Assembly (NCBI GenBank): GCA_016124495.1
Contig: WGNP01000006.1
Span: 184,982 to 248,981, forward strand
Length of the DNA stretch: 64,000 nt
Direction of reading: 5' to 3'
Source of the DNA: Hyphomonas sp.
GTDB taxonomy: Bacteria > Pseudomonadota > Alphaproteobacteria > Caulobacterales > Hyphomonadaceae
The translations under genes and the position numbers were made by a program. Each line of letters starts with the position of its first letter. The first letter of the stretch is position 1. The notes beneath the pieces are model-generated. The model worked only from the letters and a program-made list of their open reading frames with translations. It was not told the origin of the DNA and made no database searches. This document shows positions 18,331 to 27,614 of the stretch, piece by piece.

Positions 18331-19047
18331 TGGTGGAGGATCCTTTCTTCGTTGGCTGGAGCGCAGATATGCCGAAGTCTGCGCGGCGGCAGATGCTGGT
18401 CACCGACGCCGGGGCCGGGCGCGTGGGACCAGGGCAAGAAGGTAGCCGTAACGGGTACGATCTGTCCGGAGCCTTATACTCATCTGTTCACGGAGGACCT
18501 GGGATACGGCCTCCGGCCGCTGTTCCTTGTCGGCACGGGCAAGGACCGGATCAATATGAGACCGGCTCTGACTTTCACCGGCGTGGCCATTACAGGCACA
18601 CTGATCGAGCGGGGCGAGCATGCGATGATGGCGGCGGACGGCATCTATCCCGATCCCGCGCCCGGCCGTGTGCGGCCCGGGCATGGCAAGACGCACAAGG
18701 CCTGCGCGGCGCTGTGCGCGCGGGGCGGTCTGCCGCTCGCGTTCGCCGAGACGGGGCGCTGCGCCGAGGGTACGGCCGCGCTGTTGTTCCTGAGCGCGCG
18801 TGGCAAGGCTTTCTGGCCGCAGATCATCCCGTGGGTTGCCGATCCGGTGATCATCCGGGGGCGAATCGTCGAGGTGGCGGGGCTGCGGCAGGTGCCTGTG
18901 AAGTTCGAAGATGTAGTGAGGCTTCAGGGCGCTCAATTTCCCTCTCCGTCATTCTCGTCTCGTCCGCATGTTCCTTCGTTTCTTTCTCGCTCCTTCTTAT
19001 TTATTGCTCAGTTCTTTCTCATTTTTGTCGCTTGTTCCCGCGCCTGA
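18330..19047 (+). pseudogene. Frameshifted remnant of the membrane protein gene that follows Rieske genes
   Basis: ATG 18330 overlaps the Rieske stop (TGATG). The first 20 residues, MVEDPFFVGWSADMPKSARR, are in frame 0. From about 18420 the coding sense moves to frame 1: GAWDQGKKVAVTGTICPEPY, LFLVGTGK, GTLIERGEHAMMA and RPGHGKTHKACAALCARGGL, ending in VVRL near 18921, after which the frame drifts to a stop at 19047. As far as I remember, relatives have a membrane helix before the GAWDQG block and a Cys-containing segment before the HGKTHKAC block. Both are missing here, consistent with two deletions plus a frameshift. The rest of the gap to parE (19048-19354) shows nothing identifiable. Confidence 0.6.
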
Positions 19048-19354
19048 GGGGCGTCGGAGCGCGTAAAGACGTGATTTGATTGAGGGTGCCATGAGCAAGG
19101 GGCCAGGCCGGCCGGTTTGGCTCTCAGTAGGGGTCTGTTCCGGGAGCGGAGGGGTGGCGGTCATGCGTTGAGGATGCACCCGGGACGGAGAGTGTAGGGT
19201 AAGTTTGTGGGAGTATATGTGGTACTTTGATTTTTTGGGGGTGGAGGAGGTGGTGATGCAGGCACAAGCTGGACGTTTGCCCTGTGCCTTGCCCCACCCT
19301 AACACTCCCAGAGATGGGTAGGGGACAGGTCGTCTTGCTTTGGGAGCGCTGTGA

Positions 19355-21358
19355 CTAGATATCCAGCGTTTCGACGAAGGCGGCGTTGTCCTGGATGAAC
19401 TTGAAGCGGAGTTCGGCTTTCTTGCCCATCAGGGTGTTGATCAGGTCGGCCGGTTTCATTTCGGTGAGTTCGTCCATCGAGTCCGGCAGCGTGACGCGGG
19501 CGAGAACGCGGCTGGCCGGGTTCATGGTCGTTTCCTTCAGTTGGGCAGGGTTCATTTCGCCGAGACCCTTGAAGCGGGTCAGGTCGATCTTCTGGTTGCC
19601 CTTGAAGTGTTCCTTCATGATCCGGGCACGGTCTTCATCATCCATGGCGTAGTGGATGTTGCCCTTGTTCGCGAGCTTGTAGAGCGGCGGCTGGGCGAGA
19701 TACAGGCGGCCGCCTTCGATCAGGCCGGGGGTGAGGCGGTAGAAGAAGGTGATCAGCAGGGCCGCAATGTGGGCGCCGTCGACGTCCGCGTCGGTCATGA
19801 TGATGATGCGTTCATAGCGCAGGTCGTCCAGATTGAACTTGCGGCCAAGCTCCGTGCCCAGAGCGAGTGAGAGGTCGGCGAGTTCCTGGTTGCCCATCAG
19901 CTTGTCGTCGGAGGCGGACTCCACGTTCAGGATCTTGCCGCGCAGGGGAAGGATTGCCTGCGTCTCGCGGTTGCGGGCCTGCTTGGCAGAGCCGCCCGCC
20001 GAGTCGCCTTCGACCAGGAAGAGTTCAGTGCCTTCCGGGCCCTTTGCCGAGCAGTCGGCCAGCTTGCCAGGGGGGCGGAGCTTCTTGGTTGCCGACTTGC
20101 GGCTGATCTCTTTCGCCTTGCGGCGCTTGGCGCGCTCGTCGGCGCGGTCGATGGCCCAGGAGAGGAGCTTGTTCGCTTCCTTCGGGGACTGGGCGAGCCA
20201 GTGGTCAAAGTGGTCACGCACGGCGGCCTCCACGAGACGGAAGGCGTGGGTGGAGGAGAGCTTGTCTTTCGTCTGGCCGACGAATTCCGGGCCGCGGATG
20301 AAGACCGACAGCAGGAAGCCGGAATGGCCCATGACGTCTTCGGCGGTGATCTCGGCGGCTTTCTTATTGCCTGTCAGCTCGCCGAAATTACGCAGGCCCT
20401 TGGTGATGGCCGAGCGGAAGCCGGCCTCGTGGGTGCCGCCTTCGGGGGTCGGGATGGTGTTACAGTAGGAGCGGGCGAAGCCGTCCTGCTCGCCGAAGCC
20501 GGCCTGCGTCCAGGCGATGGCCCATTCGCATTTGCCGTCATGGCCCATGTCGACGAGGCCGGTGAAGGGCTGCTCAGTGATGGTCGCCTTGTCAGCGAAG
20601 ACTTCGCCGAGCTGGTCGGCGAGGCCGTTGGGATAGGAGAGGACCGCGTCGGCGGGGATTTTCGAATCTTCAGGCAGCAGGTCCGCGTCGCAGGACCAGC
20701 GCACTTCAACGCCGCGGAAGAGGTAGGCCTTGGAGCGGGCCATGCCGAACAGGCGCGCGGGGCGCCAGCGCAGCTTGTCGCCGAAAATCTGCGGGTCCGG
20801 CTTGAAGCGCACCGAGGTGCCGCGTCGGTTGGGCGTGGTACCGACCTTGGCGAGCTTGCCCATCGGGGCGCCGCGCGAGAATTCCTGACGATACACCGTG
20901 CGGTCGCGGGCGACTTCCACTTCGACGTGTTCGGAGAGGGCGTTGACGACCGAGATGCCGACGCCGTGCAGGCCGCCAGCGGTGGAATAGGCCTTGTCGG
21001 AAAATTTGCCGCCCGAGTGAAGCGTGGTCATGATCACTTCGAGGGCGGATTTTTTGGGGAATTTCGGGTGGGGGTCGACGGGGATGCCGCGGCCATTGTC
21101 TGTGACGGTCAGGTAGCCGTCACTGGTCAGCTTGATCTCGATGCGGTTGGCATAACCGGCGACGGCTTCGTCCATCGCGTTGTCGAGGACTTCGGCGAAG
21201 AGGTGGTGGAAGGCGCGCTCGTCGGTGCCGCCGATATACATGCCGGGGCGTTTGCGGACGGGCTCCAGGCCTTCGAGGACCTCGATATCCTTGGCGGAGT
21301 AGCCGGAAGTGCCAGCCAGCAGGTCATCGACGGACTTGAGTTGCCGGGCTGAGGACAT
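19355..21358 (-). CDS. parE: DNA topoisomerase IV subunit B
   Basis: 667 residues. ParE supplies the ATPase of topoisomerase IV, which decatenates daughter chromosomes together with ParC. The GHKL ATPase domain is visible in LDNAMDEAVAGYA, VTDNGRGIPVD and STAGGLHGVGISVVNALS. The transducer follows, then the TOPRIM domain with LFLVEGDSAGGSAKQARNR and MTDADVDGAHIAALL. The compact length without the long GyrB insert, and the EGLEPVRKRPGMYIGGTDER start, support ParE rather than GyrB. A perfect CtrA box lies 83-98 bp upstream of the start, suggesting cell-cycle control. Confidence 0.94.
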   Translation of the reverse strand: MSSARQLKSVDDLLAGTSGYSAKDIEVLEGLEPVRKRPGMYIGGTDERAFHHLFAEVLDNAMDEAVAGYANRIEIKLTSDGYLTVTDNGRGIPVDPHPKFPKKSALEVIMTTLHSGGKFSDKAYSTAGGLHGVGISVVNALSEHVEVEVARDRTVYRQEFSRGAPMGKLAKVGTTPNRRGTSVRFKPDPQIFGDKLRWRPARLFGMARSKAYLFRGVEVRWSCDADLLPEDSKIPADAVLSYPNGLADQLGEVFADKATITEQPFTGLVDMGHDGKCEWAIAWTQAGFGEQDGFARSYCNTIPTPEGGTHEAGFRSAITKGLRNFGELTGNKKAAEITAEDVMGHSGFLLSVFIRGPEFVGQTKDKLSSTHAFRLVEAAVRDHFDHWLAQSPKEANKLLSWAIDRADERAKRRKAKEISRKSATKKLRPPGKLADCSAKGPEGTELFLVEGDSAGGSAKQARNRETQAILPLRGKILNVESASDDKLMGNQELADLSLALGTELGRKFNLDDLRYERIIIMTDADVDGAHIAALLITFFYRLTPGLIEGGRLYLAQPPLYKLANKGNIHYAMDDEDRARIMKEHFKGNQKIDLTRFKGLGEMNPAQLKETTMNPASRVLARVTLPDSMDELTEMKPADLINTLMGKKAELRFKFIQDNAAFVETLDI

Positions 21359-21440
21359 GGGACCGATTCTCCGTCATCTGGGGTGCCGGACAGGCCGGCG
21401 CAGTACCCGCGCAGATGAGGCTGAAACGGTTCCGAAAGCG

Positions 21441-21456
21441 TTAATGACGCCTTAAC
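21441..21456 (+). promoter_or_regulatory. CtrA-type binding site upstream of parE
   Basis: TTAA-TGACGCC-TTAAC matches the full CtrA consensus TTAA-N7-TTAAC. It is the only complete match noticed in an intergenic region of the window. It lies 83-98 bp upstream of the parE start (minus strand). Confidence 0.6.
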
Positions 21457-21596
21457 CCTCAGGCTTTCTGCCGGGACGCGGTATCAAGCCGGACTCGGGC
21501 GGCGGGGCAAGGGGGCGGGCGCTGTGGGGGCTATTCGTCCTCGGCCTTATTGCCGATGCAGACGCGGCGCAGGGCGCCTTCGATCGAGCCGTCTTC

Positions 21597-21893
21597 CTAA
21601 AGATAGACGCTCCAGCCATCGACGCAGGGGTCGATCATCACGGCGCGGGTGCAGCAGGTGCCATCAACCACGCATTTGAAGCTTTGGGCGGCAAGGTCGG
21701 GGCGGACAGCATCGGCGGATACGCCGCCGGCATAGCGAGCAGCCACGCACCGGGCGAAGGCGGTCCCCACGCCGGCTCCAGACGTGCGGCCGGCCTCGGA
21801 CAGGTCCAGCGCCGGTCGGCCGGTCAGCTGAGCGCTCGCGGGAGCGGAGGCGGTGAAGGCGAGGAAAAGGTCAGTCACGGCAAGGCGTTGCAT
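21597..21893 (-). CDS. Small Cys-rich secreted protein, apparently interrupted by an amber codon
   Basis: 98 residues from ATG 21893, preceded by GGAGAC. MQRLAVTDLFLAFTASAPASA is a plausible signal peptide, cleaved before QLTG. The mature part contains four cysteines (ARCVAARYAG, SFKCVVDGTCCTRAVMIDPC gives most of them) and no known motif. It stops at TAG 21597-21599, but the same frame continues beyond with EDGSIEGALRRVCIGNKAED to a second TAG at 21531-21533. This looks like the natural C-terminus with a fifth-to-sixth cysteine partner. The gene may be a recent pseudogene (AAG to TAG) or use readthrough. Function unknown. Confidence 0.55.
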   Translation of the reverse strand: MQRLAVTDLFLAFTASAPASAQLTGRPALDLSEAGRTSGAGVGTAFARCVAARYAGGVSADAVRPDLAAQSFKCVVDGTCCTRAVMIDPCVDGWSVYL

Positions 21894-22027
21894 GGTCTTG
21901 TCTCCGGGCCGGGACGCGGGAGATTGCGCCGGATCGGATGAGTGTGCCGGGGGGCAGGACATGAGCGCAATTCACACCTTTGTTGAGCAGTGCTGGCGTT
22001 GAAGGGGGGCTCAATGGTTTCCACATC

Positions 22028-22056
22028 CTTCGCATTGCCCGATAATCGCCCCATAT
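22028..22056 (+). promoter_or_regulatory. Candidate heat-shock (sigma-32-type) promoter of lon
   Basis: CTTCGC, 16 bp, CCCATAT resembles the RpoH promoter pattern CTTGAA-N13-17-CCCATNT. It is 59 bp upstream of the lon start. The -35 element matches in only four of six positions. A second CCCATAT (22093-22099) lies against the ribosome site and is less likely. Confidence 0.4.
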
Positions 22057-22114
22057 GGTGATCTAGGGTTTCCGGGCTGCTGCCATGCGGGGCCCATATA
22101 AAGGAGGCATTCAA

Positions 22115-24541
22115 ATGCCAAAATCGAAGACAGTGCCGGTGTTGCCGCTCAGGGACATCGTTGTTTTCCCTGATATGGTCGCACCTCTGTTTGTCGGCCG
22201 TGACAAGTCTGTCCGGGCCCTCGAAATGATCGAGGAGTCCGAGAACGAGATCATGCTGGTCGCCCAGCGCGATGCGTCCATCGACAATCCGAATTCCGGC
22301 GACCTGCATACCGTCGGGACACTCGCGACCATTTTGCAACTGCTGAAACTGCCGGACGGCACCGTGAAGGTGCTGGTCGAGGGCAAATCGCGTGCGCGGC
22401 TGGTGGAGCTGCATGACCGCGGCGAATATTTCGAGGCGGCGGTCGAGACGATTGCCGAGGGCGATACCGTCGGCGGCGATGTCACCGCGCTGATGCGCGC
22501 CGTGCAGGAACAGTTCGAAAGCTACGTGAAGCTGAACCGCAAAATCCCGCCGGAAGCGGTATCTTCGATCGGGCAGATGACAGAGCCGGGCCGGCTGGCC
22601 GACCAGGTGACGTCTAACCTGTCGGTGAAGCTGTCCGACAAGCAGGAACTGCTCGAGATGCCGAACGCCAAGGACCGGCTGGAGAAGGTGTTCGCGCTGA
22701 TGGAAGGCGAGATGGGCATGCTCCAGATGGAGCGGAAGATCAAAAACCGCGTCAAGCGGCAAATGGAGAAGACCCAGCGCGAGTATTATCTGAACGAGCA
22801 GATGAAGGCGATCCAGCGCGAACTCGGCGATCAGGGCGGCGAAGGCGGCGAGCGCGACGAGATGGCCGAGCTCGAGCAGAAGATTGCCGATGCGCCGCTG
22901 TCCCAGGAGGCTCGCACCAAGGCCGAGGCGGAGATCAAGAAGCTTCGCCAGATGTCGCCGATGTCGGCGGAATCGACGGTGGTGCGCAACTATCTCGACT
23001 GGTTGCTGGCGCTGCCCTGGGGCAAGCGCAAGGAGATCGTCACCGATCTGCGCAAGGCCGAGAAACAGCTCGACGATGACCATTACGGCCTCGAGAAGGT
23101 TAAGGAACGGATCCTTGAGTACCTTGCCGTACAGAAACGCACCGGCAAGCTGAAGGGGCCGATCCTCTGCCTCGTCGGCCCGCCGGGGGTCGGCAAGACC
23201 TCGCTTGGCAAGTCGATCGCGGAAGCGACGGGACGTGATTTCGTGCGCGTGTCGCTCGGCGGCGTACGCGACGAAAGTGAGATCCGCGGGCACCGGCGCA
23301 CTTATATCGGCTCGATGCCGGGACGGGTCATCCAGAGCCTCAAGAAGGTGAAAAGCGGCAACCCGCTGTTCCTGCTCGACGAGATCGACAAGATGGGTAT
23401 GGACCACCGGGGCGACCCGGCCTCGGCCCTGCTCGAAGTGCTCGACCCCGAGCAGAACTCGACGTTCAACGACCACTACCTGGAGGTCGACTATGATCTC
23501 TCGGACGTGATGTTCGTGACGACGGCGAACTCGCTGAACATGCCGCAGCCTCTGCTTGACCGGATGGAGATCATCCGGATTGCGGGGTACACGGAGGATG
23601 AGAAACTCGAGATCACCAAGCGTCACCTTATCCCTCAGGTGCGCGAGGATCACGGCCTCAAGGCTGAAGAGTGGATCGTGACCGACGGCGCCGTGCGCGA
23701 CCTGATCCGCTACTATTCGCGGGAAGCGGGCGTACGTTCGCTGAAGCGGGAGATTGCGCGACTCGCCCGCAAGGCGGTGCGCCACCTCGCGCTCAACGAA
23801 GGCGGCAGCCTGACGATCGACGAGGGCAACCTCGCGACCTTCGCAGGCGTGCGCAAGCATCGTTACGGCCTTGCCGACGAGACCGATCAGGTGGGCGCCG
23901 TCACCGGCCTTGCCTGGACGGAAGTCGGCGGCGACCTCCTCACCATCGAAGCGGTGAAGATGCCGGGACGCGGCAACATGAAGGTCACGGGTAACCTCCG
24001 CGATGTCATGAAGGAGTCAATTCAGGCGGCGAGTTCACTCGTCCGTGCCCGGTCGGTCTCGCTCGGTATCAAGCCGACGGCGTTCAACACGACGGACATC
24101 CACGTGCACGTGCCGGATGGCGCGACGCCCAAGGATGGCCCCAGCGCCGGCGCCGCGATGACAACAGCCATCGTGTCGCTGCTAACCGGCATTACGGTGA
24201 ACCGCGAAGTGGCGATGACCGGCGAGATCAGCTTGCGCGGCCGCGTGCTTCCGATTGGCGGCCTCAAGGAGAAGCTCCTCGCGGCCCTGCGCGGCGGCAT
24301 CAAGACGGTGCTGATCCCGAAGGAAAACGAGAAGGACCTCGACGAGATTCCGGAGAACGTGAAGACGCAGATGAAGATTATCCCGGTCTCGGACATCCAG
24401 GAAGTGCTGAAGCTGGCGCTGACGCGTCCGCTGGCGCCGATCGAATGGTCTGAGGCCGATGAGGCGGCGCTGCAGCAGAGCCTGTCCGGCGGCGGACCGG
24501 CGAAGCCGGCCGATGACACGGACACGATCCGCGCGCACTAA
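22115..24541 (+). CDS. lon: ATP-dependent Lon protease
   Basis: 808 residues from ATG 22115, with AAGGAGG 8 nt before it. The substrate-binding LON domain opens with [20 protein letters not shown]; a coiled-coil region follows (about 190-285), then the AAA+ domain with Walker A GPPGVGKT at 355-362. The protease domain has the Ser-Lys dyad S677 (DGPSAGAAM) and K720 ([14 protein letters not shown]), spaced 43 residues apart as in E. coli Lon. It degrades misfolded and regulatory proteins in the cytoplasm; in Caulobacter its targets include CcrM, DnaA and SciP. A sigma-32-like promoter precedes it and a terminator follows. Confidence 0.97.
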   Translation: MPKSKTVPVLPLRDIVVFPDMVAPLFVGRDKSVRALEMIEESENEIMLVAQRDASIDNPNSGDLHTVGTLATILQLLKLPDGTVKVLVEGKSRARLVELHDRGEYFEAAVETIAEGDTVGGDVTALMRAVQEQFESYVKLNRKIPPEAVSSIGQMTEPGRLADQVTSNLSVKLSDKQELLEMPNAKDRLEKVFALMEGEMGMLQMERKIKNRVKRQMEKTQREYYLNEQMKAIQRELGDQGGEGGERDEMAELEQKIADAPLSQEARTKAEAEIKKLRQMSPMSAESTVVRNYLDWLLALPWGKRKEIVTDLRKAEKQLDDDHYGLEKVKERILEYLAVQKRTGKLKGPILCLVGPPGVGKTSLGKSIAEATGRDFVRVSLGGVRDESEIRGHRRTYIGSMPGRVIQSLKKVKSGNPLFLLDEIDKMGMDHRGDPASALLEVLDPEQNSTFNDHYLEVDYDLSDVMFVTTANSLNMPQPLLDRMEIIRIAGYTEDEKLEITKRHLIPQVREDHGLKAEEWIVTDGAVRDLIRYYSREAGVRSLKREIARLARKAVRHLALNEGGSLTIDEGNLATFAGVRKHRYGLADETDQVGAVTGLAWTEVGGDLLTIEAVKMPGRGNMKVTGNLRDVMKESIQAASSLVRARSVSLGIKPTAFNTTDIHVHVPDGATPKDGPSAGAAMTTAIVSLLTGITVNREVAMTGEISLRGRVLPIGGLKEKLLAALRGGIKTVLIPKENEKDLDEIPENVKTQMKIIPVSDIQEVLKLALTRPLAPIEWSEADEAALQQSLSGGGPAKPADDTDTIRAH

Positions 24542-24563
24542 GCGGCGGTGAGTTGAATTGAAG

Positions 24564-24598
24564 AACCCCGCTTCCGGAAACGGATGCGGGGTTTTTTT
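24564..24598 (+). terminator. Rho-independent terminator of lon
   Basis: AACCCCGC (24564-24571) pairs with GCGGGGTT (24586-24593) around a 14-nt loop that can pair further (TTCCGGAAACGG), and is followed by a run of T residues. Confidence 0.88.
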
Positions 24599-24710
24599 GT
24601 TTGGGAGCCAGTGAAGGCGTTTAACGCCTCTCCCGCCAGCAGGCGGCAGAAGAGTATCGTACTTGCCTTTCAACGCGCCGCCCGGCAAAGAGGCTGCATG
24701 CCAGTTTTGG

Positions 24711-24786
24711 GGGCGATTAGCTCAGTTGGCAGAGCGCCTGCTTTACACGCAGGATGTCGGCGGTTCGAGCCCGTCATCGCCCACCA
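24711..24786 (+). tRNA. tRNA-Val (TAC anticodon)
   Basis: The acceptor GGGCGAT pairs with ATCGCCC, followed by A and an encoded CCA. The D arm GCTCAGTTGGCAGAGC, the anticodon loop TTTACAC (anticodon TAC) between CCTGC/GCAGG, and the T arm CGGTTCGAGCCCG are canonical. 76 nt. Confidence 0.97.
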
Positions 24787-24800
24787 TTTTACCTCCAGAG

Positions 24801-25283
24801 TCAGCCGGGAATGCAGGCGCGCACGCCGGTGACCGGCAGGACGGTTTCCCAGCCTTCGGCGTTGCGGAACTGGATGTTGCCGCTACCCACGCGCTGTCCG
24901 CCCTCAAGGGGTTTGCCGGGTTCGATGGAGACGGTGACCATAGCCTCTGAGGCAAGGTCTTCGAACGTCATTTTCGTCAGGAACTGGCCGAAGACATCGC
25001 CGCCGGCGGACGTCATCGGGATCGAGGTGGGTTTGTCGCCGATCAGCACCAGAGCGTCGCCGGACGAGCCCTTGGTGAAGAAGACGAACCTGCGCGGTGC
25101 CGACATGCTCCACAGGAACAGGCCGCATTCGCCGGGTGCGAGGCGCTGGGGCGGCAGGCCTTCGGCAGGGACCGTGCTGATCGCAGGAGCGGCCGCGGCG
25201 GCTTTCGCCGCGTCCTCAGCCGGCGAGCTGGCGCAGGCGCAGAGCGCGCAGAGGGCGGCGGCGAGGAACAGGGGCTTCGTCAT
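24801..25283 (-). CDS. Small lipoprotein, last gene of the type II secretion operon
   Basis: 160 residues. MTKPLFLAAALCALCAC is a lipoprotein signal (lipidation at the Cys before ASSPAEDAAK), followed by an Ala-rich linker. The mature domain contains GECGLFLWSMSAPRRFVFFT and FRNAEGWETVLPVTGVRACI, with two cysteines near its ends that could be disulphide-bonded. I do not recognise the fold. Its ATG overlaps the gspN stop by 4 nt (25280-25283), exactly like the other gsp junctions, so it is very likely translated with them. Candidate outer-membrane accessory of the secretin or a substrate lipoprotein; no evidence separates these. Confidence 0.78.
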   Translation of the reverse strand: MTKPLFLAAALCALCACASSPAEDAAKAAAAAPAISTVPAEGLPPQRLAPGECGLFLWSMSAPRRFVFFTKGSSGDALVLIGDKPTSIPMTSAGGDVFGQFLTKMTFEDLASEAMVTVSIEPGKPLEGGQRVGSGNIQFRNAEGWETVLPVTGVRACIPG

Positions 25284-26038
25284 GTGGGACCACTCCGGTC
25301 TGAAGTCGAAAATGAGTATACCCAGTCCCGCCCGTCCGGCGCAAACCCGGCGATAGGGAGCGCAAAGGCGAGGTCGCGCGGGACGAGGCCGGAGACGCGG
25401 GCATCAAACCGGCCGGGCTGCTGCGGCGCGACGCGCAGTTCGGCGCCAAAGCGTGTGCCGGAGGTGTTTTCGGATTCAAGTGGGATCACCAGCGCGGTAC
25501 CCTCGCATCTCAGCTCGCCCTGCATGGGCGACCAGCCGGTACCGAGGATTTCCTGGTTGCGCTCGAGCACGTCGCTACGGGCGGTGCCGCTGGCGGAGAG
25601 GCAACCATCCGGGCCGAAGCGGATGGCCTCTCCCTGAAGCTCTACGCGGCCGCCGGACTGGCGGATCCAGAGGGCGGCCTGTTCGAGGTGGACGAGATCA
25701 AGGTCGAGGTTGAAATCGCGCGCGGCGAGGCTGCCACCGGCCCCGACGGATAAGTCGCCCGCGCCGCGCCCGTGTTCACCCCGCCAGTCGACCGTGTACT
25801 GAAGGCGTCCTGCCAGAAGGGCGGCCGGCTTCAGCTTCAAGGCTGCGTCGCCGTAGCGCTTACCGCCGGCCTCCAGGCCTGTCAGGCGCCCGTCGAGGAC
25901 CGTGCCTTCGGCGCGCGACCAGCTGAGACCGTGCGCCTCAACGCCGGCGAACTTCAGGGCGGCGCTCAGCTGGGCAAACACCGCAAGGCCGATAAGGACG
26001 CCAACGAGGAGCAGCGCGAGGAGGACGAGCCGGCTCAT
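25280..26038 (-). CDS. gspN: Type II secretion system protein N
   Basis: 252 residues: one N-terminal membrane helix (SRLVLLALLLVGVLIGLAVF) and a periplasmic beta-rich region with ALKFAGVEAHGLSWSRAEGT, a pattern typical of GspN, which resembles a fragment of AsmA/TamB-like proteins. GspN is an optional T2SS component, and its position after gspM fits the usual order. The start ATG overlaps the gspM stop by 4 nt and its stop overlaps the following lipoprotein start in the same way. Identification rests on order as much as on sequence. Confidence 0.8.
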   Translation of the reverse strand: MSRLVLLALLLVGVLIGLAVFAQLSAALKFAGVEAHGLSWSRAEGTVLDGRLTGLEAGGKRYGDAALKLKPAALLAGRLQYTVDWRGEHGRGAGDLSVGAGGSLAARDFNLDLDLVHLEQAALWIRQSGGRVELQGEAIRFGPDGCLSASGTARSDVLERNQEILGTGWSPMQGELRCEGTALVIPLESENTSGTRFGAELRVAPQQPGRFDARVSGLVPRDLAFALPIAGFAPDGRDWVYSFSTSDRSGPT

Positions 26039-26499
26039 GGCGCGGGCCGGGTAGAGAAGACGACGACCGCGTCAACCTGGCCGGGCTGCGCGGCGGTGAT
26101 CTGTGCGGACTGGACGGTGATGCCGAGCCCGGTTTCGGACCCTTCAATCCACTGGAACACGGCGCCGGGATCAGCTGCCTTGAAGGCGAAGCGGAGTTCG
26201 GAGGCGGACGTCAGTTGCGGATCGGCGATGAGGCCGGACTGGGCGGCCCAGTCGGCGGCTAAGGCGGGCGCGTCCTGCGGGCTGGCGGGCGGCGCCGCCT
26301 GCGTGACGCCGGCATCGCGCAGCCGCTCGAGGCGGACGAGGGTGCGAGCGGATTCCGCCAGGGCGTCTTCGGCGGCGGTGCGCCGCGCCAGTGACGGGAT
26401 GAGCACGCCCTGCACGATGACCGCGAGGACGAGGACGAAGGCGGCGGCAAGCAGCAGGAGCTGCTCCCGAGGCGTGCGTTGGCCCCACCAGGTTTTCAT
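26035..26499 (-). CDS. gspM: Type II secretion system protein M
   Basis: 154 residues with the standard GspM layout: short cytoplasmic segment MKTWWGQRTPREQ, one membrane helix (LLLLAAAFVLVLAVIVQGVL) and a helical then ferredoxin-like periplasmic domain. GspM binds GspL in the inner-membrane platform. The R/E-L-L-L pattern at the membrane entry is typical. It is coupled to gspL and gspN by 4-nt overlaps on both sides. Confidence 0.88.
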   Translation of the reverse strand: MKTWWGQRTPREQLLLLAAAFVLVLAVIVQGVLIPSLARRTAAEDALAESARTLVRLERLRDAGVTQAAPPASPQDAPALAADWAAQSGLIADPQLTSASELRFAFKAADPGAVFQWIEGSETGLGITVQSAQITAAQPGQVDAVVVFSTRPAP

Positions 26500-27614
26500 G
26501 GCGCAGCCCTCACGATGAGACTGGCTTCGACGCCGGCGGGAAGGTCGATGACCGATTCCGTTTCGGCCAGGAAGCCGGATGCTTCGAGGCGCGACCGGAC
26601 GCCGGCCTCCTCGGCGCGGGTCGAGAGTTGTATCCGGGTACGGAGGGCCGATTCGCTACGGGTATAGGTAAGGCTGATGACGCGGACGGAGGGGCTGTCT
26701 GGCAAAGCACCGTAGAGGGCTGCGGATAGGGTGCGGAAGCCTGCAGGCGCGCCGCCGACGAGCTGGGCGGAAAGGCGCCTGACATCGGCGCCGATGTCGG
26801 CGGGCTCCGGCGCGCCGGGGAACTGGGCGCGGTAGGCGGCGCGGGCGGCGGACTCGTTGCGATCTGCCGCCTGCTGCAGGCCGCTTGTCTCGAACCAGAC
26901 GCTGGCGAGCCAGAGCCCCGCGGCGGCGAGGGCGAGCGCGCCCGCGAAGAGCCAGCGGCCAAGGCCCTTGCTGGCACGGCGGCGGGCGGCGTCGCCGTCT
27001 GCGCCCTCGAGCGCGATGCCGGGAGCATCGGTTTGCAGGGGGATCAGTGTTTCCAGCGCATTGGCCTGAATGCGGCGCGCGTGGGCGAGGCCGCAGGCGC
27101 TGATCAGTTCGCGCAGGGCCTCGTCCGGCCAGGCAGTGTCGGCGGCGACGGCGCTGCCGTCATGGCTGAGCAGCAGCCGGTCGCCGAAATCCAGCATGGC
27201 GCCTTGCGGCAGGCTGAGGCTGTTTTCCGGGATAATTGCAGCGTGGTCCAGATTCAGCGCCGCGAGCGCGTCGGTCCAGGCGCGCATCAGGCCCCGGTCG
27301 ACGATGTAGACATCGCGCGCCGCTTCATTTTTGACCTTCGGGCCGAGGGTCAGATGGACATCTTCGACGGGTTGGGCGAGATCGTCCTCGACTGCATAGA
27401 GTGCTGCCTTGCGGGCTTCGAATTGCGACTTCGCCGCGACGGGCACACGCAACTTCGCGACGCAAAGGGCGGGGGCGAAGGCAATCGCCTTGGTGCGGGA
27501 ATTGGCAGCGGCGCGGCCCAGCGGCACATGTTCGATCTCGCTGCCGCGCCAGCGCGCGAGCCGGAGCGGGCCATCCGGCGCCGAGGGCAGTTCGATGTAG
27601 AGATCCGCTTTCAT
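26496..27614 (-). CDS. gspL: Type II secretion system protein L
   Basis: 372 residues. The N-terminal 230 residues form the cytoplasmic actin-like domain that binds the GspE ATPase (ADLYIELPSAPDGPLRLARW, GLMRAWTDAL, GDRLLLSHDG). One membrane helix at about 224-245 (WLFAGALALAAAGLWLASVW) leads to a periplasmic domain with a GspM-like fold. The cytoplasmic part is poorly conserved across species, but length, topology and order make the assignment firm. 4-nt overlaps with gspK and gspM. Confidence 0.88.
   Translation of the reverse strand: MKADLYIELPSAPDGPLRLARWRGSEIEHVPLGRAAANSRTKAIAFAPALCVAKLRVPVAAKSQFEARKAALYAVEDDLAQPVEDVHLTLGPKVKNEAARDVYIVDRGLMRAWTDALAALNLDHAAIIPENSLSLPQGAMLDFGDRLLLSHDGSAVAADTAWPDEALRELISACGLAHARRIQANALETLIPLQTDAPGIALEGADGDAARRRASKGLGRWLFAGALALAAAGLWLASVWFETSGLQQAADRNESAARAAYRAQFPGAPEPADIGADVRRLSAQLVGGAPAGFRTLSAALYGALPDSPSVRVISLTYTRSESALRTRIQLSTRAEEAGVRSRLEASGFLAETESVIDLPAGVEASLIVRAAP

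Noticed and set aside
18147..19079. 310-residue open frame in the Rieske remnant region as one intact gene
   Set aside because: Only its first residues after 18330 are family-like; the rest follows frame 1, so it is not a single protein.
21875..23860. 661-residue open frame antisense to lon, and the 383-residue one antisense to parE (20201-21352)
   Set aside because: Composition is His/Leu/Arg-rich as expected of a reverse shadow; no motif.
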